64,000 nt of DNA from Lycium barbarum (Eukaryota; Streptophyta; Magnoliopsida; Solanales; Solanaceae): the NCBI RefSeq assembly GCF_019175385.1, contig NC_083346.1:59673821-59737820 (forward strand), in the 5' to 3' direction. The notes below the pieces were generated by a model. The model was not told the DNA's origin. It made no database searches and saw only the letters and a program-made list of their open reading frames with translations. The position numbers were made by a program, and so were the translations under genes. Of the stretch, positions 20,190 through 31,786 are shown piece by piece. Positions within the stretch are counted from its first letter, which is position 1; each line of letters begins with the position of its first letter.

Positions 20190-20224
20190 TGTTTATGGTG
20201 TGTTGCGCGCCACACTAATAAACA
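20190..20224 (+). other. Leader stem-loop with GCGCGC palindromic loop (element C)
   Basis: TGTTTAT...ATAAACA and GTGTG...CACAC arms enclose TTGCGCGC; the self-complementary GCGCGC is at 20205-20210. Position and arms correspond to the hairpins of A, H and E, where the loop is GTGCAC instead. The palindrome is thus kept while its bases change. Confidence 0.75.
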
Positions 20225-20335
20225 GGAGGCTACAAGGCATTTAGGAAAAATAACCATCTTTCATCTTAAGAGATCGTGCGATAGAGTTGTGTTATAAGAT
20301 TTTCTCCTCCTTAATAGTGTGCTATGATTTCAAAA

Positions 20336-21736
20336 ATGCCGCCAAAAGGAAAAGCTACAGCCGCCCAGAAGGGCAAAACTACGATGAAAAGGCGCGTGGA
20401 AAGAGAGCCTCCAATGAATATAGAAGAGGGTGAATCACATAATGAGGCCCAAACTAATACTTCCTCCACTCCGCCCAATTTAGAAGAACAAGAGGGGGCT
20501 TCAGCTCCAGCTCCTATGCCTCCAGTTCCTCCACCGTTTGCTTCGGGTCAACAATTGACCGAGGCTATCCACCTATTGAAACAGTCAGTTACCGCCCATG
20601 CACAGCGGCAGAATGCGGGTTCAAGTGATCGGGCAGCTAGTACCAGAGCCCGTGAGTTCATGAGTTTGAATCCTCCAGAGTATTTCGGGTCAAAGCCGAA
20701 TGATGACCCGCAAAGTTTTATTGACGAAATGTTGAGAACATTGAAGATTATTAATGCCTCCAAAACCGAATCTATGGAGTTGGCATCTTATAGACTCCGA
20801 GATGTGGCAGTATTATGGTATAATAATTGGTTATCATCAATAAAAGAGAATGCGCCTCCTCCCGTTTGACAAAAAATTTTAGATGCCTTCATCCGCCACT
20901 ATTTGCCACCCGAGGTCCGCCAAGCTAGAGCGGATAGGTTCTTAAATTTGAAACAAGGAAATATGAGTGCCCGGGAGTATAGCCTTCAATTCAATTCATT
21001 GGCTAGATATGCCCCGACTATGGTGGCCGACATGGCAGACAGAGTGCACCGATTTGTGAGTGGCTTATAGCCACATTTGTTCAAGGACTGCTTGACGGCC
21101 TCGTTGCAAGATGGGATGGATATTTCCCGCATTCAAGATCATGCCCAGAATTTAGAAGGACAACAACATCCGCAAAGGGGTGATCGTGACATTGATAGAA
21201 GGCAAAGCAAGAGGGCCCGATCTATGAGGGCCGGAAGTGATTATAGAGGGGGATTAATGCAGGCATATTCTAGACATTCGGGCCAATCGGCGACTAGTGT
21301 GCCTCCATGGTTTGCAGGTCGGAGATCTGATCCCTCCTTTCGTTCAGGACAAGGTCAGAGTTCGAGGGCCACAGATTCTCAGTTTAGGGGAGATTATAGT
21401 CAGAGGAGACCCCCAGTACCGCGATGCAGCCAGTGCGGTAGACTACATTTCGGACAGTTTCGCTAAGGTTTAGATGCTTGCTATGCTTGTGGCCAGGTTG
21501 GGTACGTGATGCGAGATTGCCCGTCGATGAGTGGTAGAGTTGGGGTTCAGCCCACAGGATCAGCGGCTGGTTCTTCTTCAGTACGCCCGGCAGGACAGAC
21601 GTCCCAGATTCCAGCAGGCCGAGGTAGAGGCAGAGGGGGAGCATCTACTTCAGGTGCCACTCAGCCCCGTATGTATGCTTTAGCCGGACGACAGGATCTT
21701 GAGTCCTCCCCAGATGTGGTTACAGGTACATTATAA
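20336..21736 (+). pseudogene. Element C gag with premature stops
   Basis: The start is MPPKGKATAAQKGK. Capsid-like blocks follow: REFMSLNPPEYFGSKPNDDP, ASYRLRDVAVLWY, then after a TGA at 20867 (Trp expected from A and H) FIRHYLPPEVRQARADRFLNL, SAREYSLQFNSLARYAP and DMADRVHRFVSGL. TAG at 21068 and TAA at 21464 are further stops. The zinc region reads CSQCGRLHFGQFR (fourth ligand lost) then CYACGQVGYVMRDC, where the His ligand is Tyr. All pieces lie in one frame, so inactivation here was by substitution. It would have made the particle and packaged RNA. Confidence 0.92.
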
Positions 21737-22130
21737 GTATTTTCCCATGATGTGTATGCATTGATAGATCCGGGTTCTACCCTATCTTATATTACTCCAT
21801 ATGTTGCTGGTCGTATTGAGGTAAAACCTGAGTAAATTAAACCTTTTGAGGTATCTACTCCGGTTGGTGATCCTGTGATAGCTACACAAGTGTATAAAAA
21901 TTGTGTAATTGTGATATGCGACCACCAGACTAAAGCTGATTTAGTCGAGTTGGAAATGTTAGATTTCGATGTGATTATGGGTATGGATTGGTTGGCCTCA
22001 TGTTATGCTAATGTTGATTGCCGAATGAAAGTGGTTCGATTTCAATTTCCGGGAGAGCCCGTGCGTTAATGGAAGGGTAATACAACATCTCCAAGAGGTA
22101 GGTTTATTTCCTACCTTAAGGCAAGAAAGA
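21737..22130 (+). pseudogene. Element C aspartic protease
   Basis: YALIDPGSTLSYITPYVAG contains the catalytic Asp in the D-P-G-S-T form. STPVGDPVIATQVYKNCVIVI, LVELEMLDFDVIMGMDWLASCYANVDC and VRFQFPGEPVR follow, matching element A closely. TAA stops at 21734-21736, about 21832 and 22067 interrupt it, in the same frame as gag and RT. It would cleave the gag-pol polyprotein. Confidence 0.92.
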
Positions 22131-23070
22131 TGATAGCTAAGGGCTACATTTATCACTTAGTCCAAGTTCATGATACCGAAGCAAAGTCGCCAACTTTTAA
22201 ATCTGTTCTGGTAGTGAATGAATTCCCGGATGTATTTCCAGATGAACTTCAAGTCCTTCCTCCGGAAAGAGAGATTGATTTCGCTATTGATGTATTGCCA
22301 GACACCAAGTCTATTTCTATTCCTCCTTACCGAATGGCTCCGGCAGAATTGAAAGACCTAAAGTCACAGTTGAAGGATTTGCTTGAGAAGTGGTTTATTA
22401 GACCCAGTTCGTCACCATAGGGAGCACCAGTCCTATTCGTGAGAAAGAAAGATGGTTCCCTACGAATGTGCATCGATTACAGGGAATTGAATAAGGTGAC
22501 GATAAAGAACAAGTATCCTCTCCCAAGGATTGATGATTTATTTGATCAATTACTGTGTGCCAAGTGGTTTTCCAAGATAGACTTGAGGTCAGGTTATCCC
22601 CAAGTGAGAGTTAAAGAAGAAGATATTCCTAAAATAGCTTTCAGAACGAGATATGGCCATTATGAGTTCCGGGTGATGTCGGTTGGGTTAACTAATGCTC
22701 CGGCAGTGTTCATGAATTTGATGAATAACGTATTCAGGCCTCTCTTGGATTTATTCATAATAGTGTTAATTGACGATATTGTGGTATACTCTCGCACAGA
22801 ATCAGAACATGCAGATCATTTACGTATTATTCTTTGAATTCTTCGAACCCCAGAATTATATGCAAAATTTTCAAAGTGCGAGTTTTGGCTGAATTCTGTG
22901 ACATTTTTGGGACATGTTATTTCAGATGATGGCATTCAAGTTGATACTCAGAATATTGAAGCTGTGAAGACTTGGCCAAGGCCTACGACGCCTACAGAGG
23001 TTCGTAGTTTTCTGGGATTGGCAGGGTACTATGGAAGGTTCGTAGAAGGATTTTCGTCTATTTCAGCCCC
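22131..23070 (+). pseudogene. Element C reverse transcriptase
   Basis: Blocks: [46 protein letters not shown] then TAG for Trp at 22418, [60 protein letters not shown], and [16 protein letters not shown] with both catalytic Asp residues. After a TGA at 22835 come [19 protein letters not shown] and [14 protein letters not shown]. Length and order are normal for the family. Only two stops disrupt it. Confidence 0.94.
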
Positions 23071-23560
23071 ATTGACGAAGCTAACCCAAAAGTCAGCTAA
23101 GTTTCAGTGGAATAATGCTTGTGAACGCAGTTTTCAAGAGTTGAAGGACAGATTAAACTCAGCCCCAGTCTTAACGCTCCCAGAAGGACCAAATGGTTAT
23201 GTTGTATATTGTGATGCTTCTGGTGCTGGGTTAGGATGTGTGTTAATGCAACACGGTAAAGTCATCGCTTACGCATCAAGACAGTTGCGGAAACATGAAA
23301 AGAACTACCCAACTCATGATCTCGAATTGGATGCAGTTATTCATGCATTAAAGATGTGGAGACATTACTTGTATGGCGTGCATGTTGAAATCTATACAGA
23401 TCACCAAAGTCTTCAATACATTTTCAAATAGAAGGACTTGAATCTGCGGCAGAGGCGGTGGTTAGAATTATTGAAAGATTATGATTTGAGTATTTTATAC
23501 CACTCCGGAAAGGCAAATGTAGTAGCTGATGCGCTTAGCCGCCGATCAATGGGCAGCCTA
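23071..23560 (+). pseudogene. Element C RNase H
   Basis: [18 protein letters not shown] leads to [30 protein letters not shown] and [12 protein letters not shown], so the D, E and D catalytic residues are present. A TAG at 23429 (Gln expected, as in A) interrupts before [14 protein letters not shown] and [12 protein letters not shown]. The frame is shared with RT upstream and integrase downstream. Confidence 0.93.
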
Positions 23561-25120
23561 TGTGAAGTTCCTCCGGAAAAGAAAGAATTGATTCATGAGC
23601 TCCACCAACTAGCTAATCTTGGAGAACGTGTAATTGATTCGGGTAGTGCAGGGATTGGTATTAATGATCCCACAGTTTTGTCCCTGAATTTGGAAGTAAA
23701 AGAGCGTCAATATGAAAATCCTCATTTGAGCCATTACAGAGACACATTTCATGAAAAAGAGGAGTCACCATTTGAAACTTCCATGGATGGAATTCTTAGA
23801 TACCGAGGCAGGCTATGTGTTCCGAATGTCGGAGAATTGCGCCGTCGAATCCTAGAAGAAGCTCTTTACTCTCGGTATTCTATTCACTCAGGTGCCACAA
23901 AGATGTATCATGATCTCAAGTTGATATATTGGTGGGACGGCATAAAGAGAGACATAGCAGAATTCGTAGCTCAATGTCCAAATTGTAGACAGGTGAAAAT
24001 CGAACATCAAAAGCCAGGAGGATTATTGCTAGCAATGGAAATCCCTACTTGGAAATGGGAAGTGATCAACATGGATTTTATTGTGGGATTACCTCGTTCC
24101 CGAAGAAAATATGATTCTATATGGGTGATTGTGGATAGATTGACGAAAGCAGCTCATTTTCTTCCTGTTAGGACCATATACTCGGCTGAAGATTATGCAA
24201 GGTTGTATCTCAAAGAAATTGTGCGACTCCATGGTATTCCGATATCCATTATCACAGATAGAGGAGCGCAATTTACAGCCATGTTCTGGAAATCTTTCCA
24301 AGAAGGTCTAGGTACTCAAGTACAGCTCAGCACGACATTTCATCCGCAAATTTATGGGCAAGACGAACGTACTATGCAGACCTTGGAAGATATGCATGTG
24401 TACTAGATTTCGGTGGTAGTTGGGATGACCACTTACCTCTAATCGAGTTTGCATACAACAATAGCTACCATTCCAGTATCCAAATGGCTCCGTATGAAGC
24501 TTTGTATGGAAAGAAGTGTAGGTCCCCAATTGGATGGTTCGAAATAGGAGAAGTACAGCTAATAGGCCCTGAGTTGATTCAACAAGCAGTAGAAAAATTC
24601 AAGGTGATCCGAGATCGATTACTGACAGCCCAAAGCCGCCTAAAATCTTATGCGGACAATCGCCCGTGAGACTTAGAATTTCAAGTTGATGATTGGGTAT
24701 TCTTAAAGGTGTCACCAATGAAAGGTGTGATGAGATTTGGCAAGAAAGGAAAGTTAAGTCCTCGATACATTGGACCTTATAAGATTATCCGCAAGGTGGG
24801 TCAAGTAGCTTATGAATTGGACTTGCCTCCAGAACTTGAATCGGCCCATCCAGTTTTCCATGTCTCAATGCTTCGCAAGTGTGTTGGGGATCCTACGAGA
24901 ATTTTCCCATAGATGATGTTCAAGTGACAGAAAAGCTAGCATATGAAGAAGTGCCCATTGCCATATTAGATAGGCAAATACGAAGACTTTGAACTAAGGA
25001 AGTGGCCTCAGTTAAAGTCTTATGGTGAAATAACAACCGAGAAGAAATGACTTGGAAGCAGAAGAGAGTATGAAATCCAAATACCCGCATTTATTTCAGT
25101 CCTCAGAAGAGATCCACGAT
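23561..25120 (+). pseudogene. Element C integrase with chromovirus-type C-terminal tail
   Basis: The N-terminal zinc region shows YSIHSGATKMYHDLK and CPNCRQVKIEH. Catalytic region: WEVINMDFIVGLPRS (first Asp), [16 protein letters not shown] (second Asp), and FHPQIYGQDERT (Glu; usual text T-D-G-Q-A-E-R). A short deletion at about 24393 shifts the frame. The reading then continues as WDDHLPLIEFAYNNSYHSS, EALYGKKCRSPIGWF, a TGA at 24667, KGVMRFGKKGKLSPRYIGPY and HPVFHVSMLRKC. A second frameshift at about 24908 precedes a decayed tail (VTEKLAYEEVPIAILDRQ, then NNNREEMTW). It would insert cDNA and, through the tail, could bias targeting to particular chromatin. Confidence 0.93.
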
Positions 25121-25327
25121 GAGACACCAAGATTGTGAGGTACATATGTTCTCTTTTCAAGCATATGGGTCTCGTGTGGCCAACTTATATTGTTATTACG
25201 TTGTGGCCCTATGAGGCAACATTATTATGCGCTGTTGTGATACGATGGTAATGCCATATTACAGGGGAAACTCTGGCAAAATTTTTATAGAATTTCCGAG
25301 TGCTTAACATTCGAGGACGAATGTTCC

Positions 25328-25342
25328 AAAAGGAGGGGAGAA
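25328..25342 (+). other. Polypurine tract of element C
   Basis: AAAAGGAGGGGAGAA immediately precedes TGTTACACC. AACATTCGAGGACGAATGTT, a near-perfect inverted repeat, lies just upstream. Confidence 0.92.
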
Positions 25343-25684
25343 TGTTACACCCCGGAAATTTTTCGTTAACGTACAGTAAGTAGACTAATGAAGGGCACAA
25401 CGTATATGATGTTTTAGTAAGTAAGAAATAATGTTTGATGATTTTAAATAAGATTTCAAAGACATTTGAGGTAGGAGATGAAAGTTGTTAAGGAAAGCAA
25501 GGTATATGTTGTGTGTCGGGCAGAAATTACGAGCATCGAATTAATGATGGCTTAATGATGTTTTGGAGAAGAGTTATAATGTTCCCTAGATTGTTAACGA
25601 GGTGTTAAACAAGTATCAAGAAGGTCCCATGAGGATTTGAGATCAAACGAAGTGACAAGAACAAGATCGGAGAAACGATGGGTT

Positions 25685-25985
25685 CTACGGCCGATTATAT
25701 GGTCTGTATAATGTTATACGGTCCGTATAATGGACCGCAGAATCGTCATAGTGAAGTCCCTCACTGATGGGATTATACGGTCACTTATACGGACCGTATA
25801 ATATGCCGTAAAATGAACACAGAAGTGAGAAGTTGACGGGGTGATTTCACGGTCACTTATACGGACCGTATAATGTGCCGTTAAATTGACACAGAGAGGG
25901 GTGATTACTGAATCAATTTCATGGACACTTATACGGACCGTATAAATTTATACGGACCGTATAAGTGTCCGTATAATTTCGTCGG
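25685..25985 (+). repeat. 72-bp palindrome array in element C 3' LTR
   Basis: TTATACGGACCGTATAA starts at 25785, 25857 and 25929, exactly 72 bp apart, with further copies near 25713 and 25950. Intervening sequence (GCCGTAAAATGAACACAG and similar) is also repeated, so this is a tandem array with a palindrome in each unit. Confidence 0.88.
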
Positions 25986-26000
25986 GACAGATTTTTAATT

Positions 26001-26008
26001 TATAAAAA
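26001..26008 (+). promoter_or_regulatory. TATA box of element C 3' LTR
   Basis: TATAAAAA followed by GAGAGCCCAAGTTCATT, at the same position as in the 5' LTR. Confidence 0.6.
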
Positions 26009-27974
26009 GAGAGCCCAAGTTCATTATTTTCATTTCATTTTCATTCCCCTCAATTCCAGACTTCTTTAGAAACTTCCACACACTTCATATACAAGAACCC
26101 AAGAGACAATTGATGATCAATTTCATCAAACCCACAAAAATCAAGTGTAAGAAACACATTAAAGTGCATCCAAGCCAAGAAATATCAATGCAAGTGAACT
26201 AGGGTTTTGGTGAAAGAGAAGTATTTCAAATCAAGGCTTATTCCTACACTATCTAAGGTAAGTTTTATGGTATTTCCATGTTATTCAATGTATTGAAAAG
26301 TTGAAACACTTGGATTGTAGAAGGAGATAGAAAATGGATCATGAATGTGGGAATAGTGCCATTTTTTAGTAGTAGTTTGGGGTGAATCATGAATATTGAT
26401 ATGTTGTGAGTGTAATTACGTTATGAATGATGTTAAGAGTATGATAGAAACATTAGATGAGAATGAATGTAATGTTGTGCTATGATCTTGATTATGGATG
26501 ACCTTGAGAGGAAATTGTGGGGATTGGATAATGATGAATTTCACAAAAGTTATTGATAATGATATTATGAATGTTGCTATCGATGTTTGGGAGTTGATAT
26601 ATGATATGGAGAAAGCAGTATAGATAAAGGCGATGCTGCTCAATTTTCTCTAGCTTAGTTCAAACGCGCTTATGTTATCGATTATCTAACATATGTATAA
26701 ACTTTCTTGAATGTAGAAACGTGAATATTGGAGAGGAACGTTCAAACGATATAGTAGCTAAACGAAAAGGTATGTAAGTCTAGTCCCTTCTTTCTAAGGT
26801 ATGATTCTCATGACGTGATATTTCCTATCTCTTCATGACTTTCCTACGTCCAAAAACTATGAGTCAATCTTGATAAAGAGCTTCATATGAGACAAGATAA
26901 GAAATATGTTACGAGTATGATAATGATGATGATGAGTCTAAGTCTAAAGAGTCTAAGGCCATGATATTATGTTTTACAAGCTAATTATCCATTGATGTTG
27001 TTCATTATATACACTCACCTTATATGCTAATTCCTTCAAGGTGAGGCAAAACGCTTATGAATGCTCCATAATGGAATCGGGGGTTCACGACCTTATGTCA
27101 CCCCGATAGAGTATAATTGTCTTAAGTTCCCAGTCACGCATTATGATAATAGTATGATGAGAATGTGATGAGTCTATGAGATGTACATGATGCTATCACA
27201 CCGCGCCTACATGGTCGGGCAAACACCGCTAAAGCGGGCAGCGTATACAACATGTCTAGATGGCATGGCAGACACCAATAATGGCCGGCATGAGATGGTA
27301 CCCCGGACGCAGGAGGCCTAGACGCAGGCTAATGATTATCACACTGTACCTATATGGACGGGCAGCTTATACATATATGCATACATGATATGATGATGAC
27401 TATGAAGTAATTTAGTATGGATTATTTTAATTTTAAGTGACAGTCAGTTACAGATTACTCTTCATTCGATGTCTCTGTATTTCGTTGATATATCATTATT
27501 GTTTATGCCTTACATACTCAGTACAATATTTGTACTGACATTCGTTTTCTTTGGTCACTGTGTTCATGCCCACAGGTAGACAGGAGCAGATCCATAGGAG
27601 CTATCAGCAGATTTACAGGAGCACTCCATTATTTCGGAGGTGCTATTTGGTTTATTCTTTTGTGTACATTTACGTATTTTTTGCATGACGGGGTCTTGTC
27701 CCGTCCATATGTCTAGTACTCTAGTAGAGGCTCGTAGATACGCATATGTGGGTAGTATGGTCTCACGATGTTACTAGTGTATCCATATTATTATTTTGAT
27801 AGCCAAAGGGCTTATGTATATAAAAGTAATTATGTTTCCAACTGAAAATTGCTTTCCTATGATTGAGTATATAATTAACGAAAGTACGCTTATTGAGTAT
27901 GATGAGTAAAAGAATGAGTGGTGCTCGGTGGTCAGCCCCGAGTACCCGTCATGGCCCCTAGTCGGGTCGTGACA

Positions 27975-28260
27975 TATTCACCCGGTGTTTCATGTTTCTA
28001 TGCTGAAGATATATCATTCGGATGGTTCTTACATCATTCGCTGGGATTATGTCTTGCTTGATGAGCATTTTTCTTATGAGGAGGAGCCTATTTCCATTAA
28101 GATAGAGAGGTTCGGAAGTTGAGTTCAAAATAAATAGCTTCATTGAAGGTCCAGTGAAAGCATCACCCAGTTGAGGAGGCTAATTGGGAGACCGAATCTG
28201 ATATGCCTAGTAGGTATCTCCAGCTTTTCACTCAGTCATTTACCCTCCCTCTAATTTCTT
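27975..28260 (+). pseudogene. Element B integrase tail after element C
   Basis: It resumes integrase at FHPVFHVSMLKIYHSDGSYI and continues RWDYVLLDEHFSYEEEPISI, which is the expected sequence after the block ending at 11839. Stops and shifts follow, and the last recognisable residues are near 28200. It confirms that C is inserted in B's integrase and that 6950-11839 and 27975-30723 are one element. Confidence 0.92.
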
Positions 28261-28304
28261 TCTTTGTCCGTTCGAGGATTAACGGTTATTTAATTGATAT
28301 CTGA

Positions 28305-30723
28305 TGTAATGACCTAACGTATTTTGACCATTTTACCCTGTTGACCAATTCCCGAGACTATAAAGTTGTTCTAGTGAAAACTGAGGGATTTAGAATCCTT
28401 AAGTGAAAGTATTTGACCAATAGTTGACTTTTGGGTAAACAGACCTTTTTCGAATTTCTGTTGATTCCATGAGGTCCAGAGGGTTGATTATGACCTGGTG
28501 GGGTGGATGGTTCAGTTCTCGATACGTTTGGTTGCGTTTTGTTTATTGGTAGGAAATTTGGTTTTATCCGTTTGGTGGTTGACTTGGTAAATTAGACCTC
28601 CATTGAGAATTCCGAGGCCATGGGTGAGTTTATAGCACGTGTTTAGGTGGGTGTGCATATCTGGTTTTGTATGGGAGGCCTCAGATTCATGTTGGGATTT
28701 TAAGAAAGACTTGTGAAAAACCAGATTTTGCTGGTTCTTGTGTGACCGCCACGACAGGCATAGTGCTTCCATAGGGGTACCGCTGTAGCGGTGTTTTGAC
28801 TACCATAGAAGTGGAATGGATTTTCTTGTTTCCGCGATGGCAGATGGTCCGACCGCCATAGCAATTCTGGTGACCGCTGCAGTGGATCGACGGGACCAGA
28901 AACTCCTTTTATATTCCTATGTTCGAACCTTTAGTTCAACAGTTCTAAAACCTAATTCTAAGAGCTTGGGGAGGTGAATATTGAAGAGACTCGGTGGAAT
29001 CATATGTGAGGGTAAGTTCTAAACCTTTATCTTTCTTATGTACCTTCCTTCCTTAAGTATCCATGGTGGTTTAAGGTCCTAGAGTGTTGTGTGTTGAGAC
29101 TTAGATTCCTAATCTTGAAACCCTTAGTATAAACTATTTATTGCTGATTAACTTAGTATATTTGTCATCTAGAAGTGTACATTAACACATTCTAGGATGG
29201 ATTTGTTCTATAGTTCAAGAACCTATTTATGAGACTTAGGGTTTCACCCAAATTTGGGGGTTTTGACTAATTTATTAAATTGAAGGGTCTAAAGTGATTC
29301 GAAACCTATGAAATTGAGGATTATGATTTTTAGGACTAAGCTGGGGTAATTTCACCCTTAATTTTCGATTTTACCCATATGATTCGTTAGGGGTATTTTT
29401 GGGTATTCTTCCCCAAATTGATTCTTCTTCGAATTAGATGGTGTATTACTTACTTAGCATTTCTATTGCTAGACTTTGAGTGCTTTGATCCATTATGTAA
29501 AGGGAAAGCTCTGGTGGAGTAGGTCACGTTCCAGTTCTGCATTCGAGGTAGGCTACGGTTTACTTGTGTTAGACTTTGATTAGTTGATTGTATATATAGT
29601 AGAATAGACAGGAGAAAGCCTGATTAGGCTTACGGGCATGAAGTCTGGTTGGATATTACCTATGTGGGTATAACTTCTGATTATTTGGGCTTGTCCCCAT
29701 TACTTTATGTATTGAACCATGAGGTGTACTCGTTGTGTTATTGGAAGGAAGTGGTTGATATATATACTCTCTGTGTTGATTGAGATAGATTGTATGTTTC
29801 ATGCTATTGTTGAGTTGATTTATCTGAGTCTCGCTATGACTAATGTCATTGTGACTTGTACTTGGCATTGATATTATTGATTAATCATGCTAATATTGGA
29901 GTGGTGCTTCACATTGGGTTCTAGACTTGAACCATATCTTGAGACTCAGCTTGGGTACGCATATTTATATATATAAGGCACATTTAACAGGGGATGAGGA
30001 TGTGATCTAGTTATGGGCTCGTGATCCGAGGTCAGTTTCGGAGTGAGTAGTACATGGACACCATGGGTCCCCCGCAGGTCATGACTATCGTGCGAACAAG
30101 GCCTTTAGTATGTGTGTACGGTTGAGGTACTTATTAGTGGTTGCATTGAATTGGACATCATCTTATTCCTGTGATTCATGTTGATTGGTTGTTGTTGTTG
30201 TGCCTATTTGTTCATCTTGCTAGTTTTAAGAATGTATGCATGATACTAGCCTTAGTCGGCCTATGATATCGACCCGTACATAGTGTTTGTACCGATACTA
30301 CATTTATGTACCCTTTTGAGTGCAGATTGCGTTCCGGAGTCGTCTTCTAGACCTCACATCTAGCCTGAGGCTACTTCCAGACCTGACCCGAGGGTGAGCT
30401 CTTATCCATGCCAGGCCGCCTGAAGATCTCTCTTATTTGATGTCTATTCCATTTCCAGACATTATTGTTATATTCAGACACTTAAGTATTTCTTAGACAT
30501 TATTTATGGTTAAAGTCCTTGTACGATGACTTTCGGATTTTGGGATTGTAATATGTAGCATTCCGGACTTATTTATTATCTATGGCATGACTTAGACACT
30601 TATTGTTGATTCTGTTGTTCTTTAAGTTGTAATTGGCTAAATGAACGATTAATTGGTTAAGGGGATGGTTCGCCCACCAGGGGGTTTAGTGAGGGTGCCA
30701 TCACAACGGGTTGGGTCCTCATA
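28305..30723 (+). repeat. Element B 3' LTR
   Basis: It starts TGTAATGACC at 28305; the preceding PPT region is decayed (TTCGAGGATTAACGG is still recognisable). It ends near GGTTGGGTCCTCATA, mutated from TGACA. The last 260 bp match the 5' remnant at 6950-7209. It contains a cluster of CCGCTG-N-AGCGG-like inverted repeats around 28745-28890, shared with solo LTR F. The length of about 2.4 kb is uncertain by a few bases at the right end. Confidence 0.85.
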
Positions 30724-31786
30724 ATCAGGTTCAGAAATTTTCCAAGGCCGCGACGCATTGGGTGGAGCAACCCGTGTAGCGACAGTGATGTCGACTACTG
30801 GTTTTTTGTGCCAAGTTTTAAAAGGTTATTTCGGTCTGGGCCTATTTTTGGATGGTTTAAATATCTATAACACACAGTTATTAAAAGATCTTTGGACGGC
30901 TACATTTGGGAGACGACTTAGTGTTTGGACGAATATTTTGCTACTTTCTACATTTGATTCAATACGAAAGTTTGGATTGAAAGTTGGTTGTTAGGACTTC
31001 TAGTCTGCTTTCTTCTCCTATTATGTTTACTTTTTCTATATGGATTAGTATATCTTAGTGTTTTTGACGGACATGGTGTTTTGAGACTTATCTATGGATT
31101 AACTTCGTGTCTTGCTTGAATTCTCGTATGGAGTTTTGAACGTTATGCATATGTTTTCTTTATTTTAGTTCAGTAGAAAGAGAACTACTTTACTGGATAT
31201 TTATGCTAGTATATTATAGTTGAAGTGCAATTCTTTTTTGTAATCTTAAGAGTTTCTTCGAATTTTTCTTGAATCAAGATAGGAAGATATTTAAGAGAAG
31301 TTTTCCTTCGATTAAATCCATTCGATAGTTCTTGGATATGTTCTTGAGTTTTTAGATTAGTCTATTCTTGAAGATATTTACTTTATTCAAAAGAAGAGAT
31401 TGAGTATCACGGGTTGTCAAAAGTCCACAAACCTTGAACAATTATTAATCCTAATCGTTTGTTTTGCACGAGACTTGTCATTTGCCCTTAATTCTCCTGT
31501 TAATAGTAATCTTTGATCACTTTCTAAGTTTTCATCATTATTTTAGTTTAATAGTAAAATTTGTTACTCGTGGTTTACACCACAAAACTCTAAAGATTTG
31601 ATTTCCTGAATAATACTGAGCAAGATGTTTTTTGAGTTATTAATAACACCAATCCATGTGGAGACGATCTTAAACTATAATATTTTTGACTAGCGAAGCG
31701 CTTAAGGAAATTATACTGAGTTTTGCGCTCATTAGTCTTCAGTGCGTAAGGACCAGTGCCTTTGAATGTTGTGACTGCTTCCTTAT
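30724..31786. other. Region without recognisable gene
   Basis: No coding block, PBS or PPT is visible. A 78-codon open frame at 30758-30994 has no motif I recognise. Text near 31640-31670 (CACCAATCCATGTGGAGACG) resembles plant LTR-element leader sequence, so this is more likely an unclassified element remnant than host sequence. Confidence 0.3.

Larger units (their letters stand above)
11840..27974 (+). mobile_element. Element C: near full-length Ty3/gypsy element inside B
   Basis: It is bounded by TGTTACACC...GTCGTGACA LTR ends and a 5-bp duplication with one mismatch (TGTTC at 11835-11839, TATTC at 27975-27979). It contains 5' LTR (interrupted by D), PBS, leader hairpin, gag, protease, RT, RNase H, integrase with C-terminal tail, PPT and 3' LTR in standard Ty3/gypsy order. 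Without D it is about 10.5 kb. All coding domains are present but carry stops. Confidence 0.95.
25343..27974 (+). repeat. Element C 3' LTR
   Basis: A 2632-bp LTR with TGTTACACC...GTCGTGACA ends, matching the two parts of the 5' LTR. It contains the palindrome array at 25685-25985, TATA at 26001, AG|GTATGTAAG at 26768-26777, a degenerate CAGTAC-type hairpin near 27525-27545, and the acceptor-like CCCACAG|G at about 27575. Confidence 0.95.
6950..30723 (+). mobile_element. Element B: old Ty3/gypsy element, carrier of C and D
   Basis: Pieces on both sides of C belong to one element: LTR 3' remnant, PBS, decayed gag, protease, RT, RNase H and integrase up to 11839; then the integrase tail from 27975 and a 2.4 kb 3' LTR. 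The split codon context (LSSV before, FHPVFHVSML after) matches the continuous integrase tail in C and D. Many stops and frameshifts in all domains and a degraded LTR end mark it as the oldest element in the left half. Confidence 0.9.

Noticed and set aside
30758..30994. 78-codon open frame as a small host gene
   Set aside because: No motif, no neighbours supporting a gene, and repeat-like surroundings.
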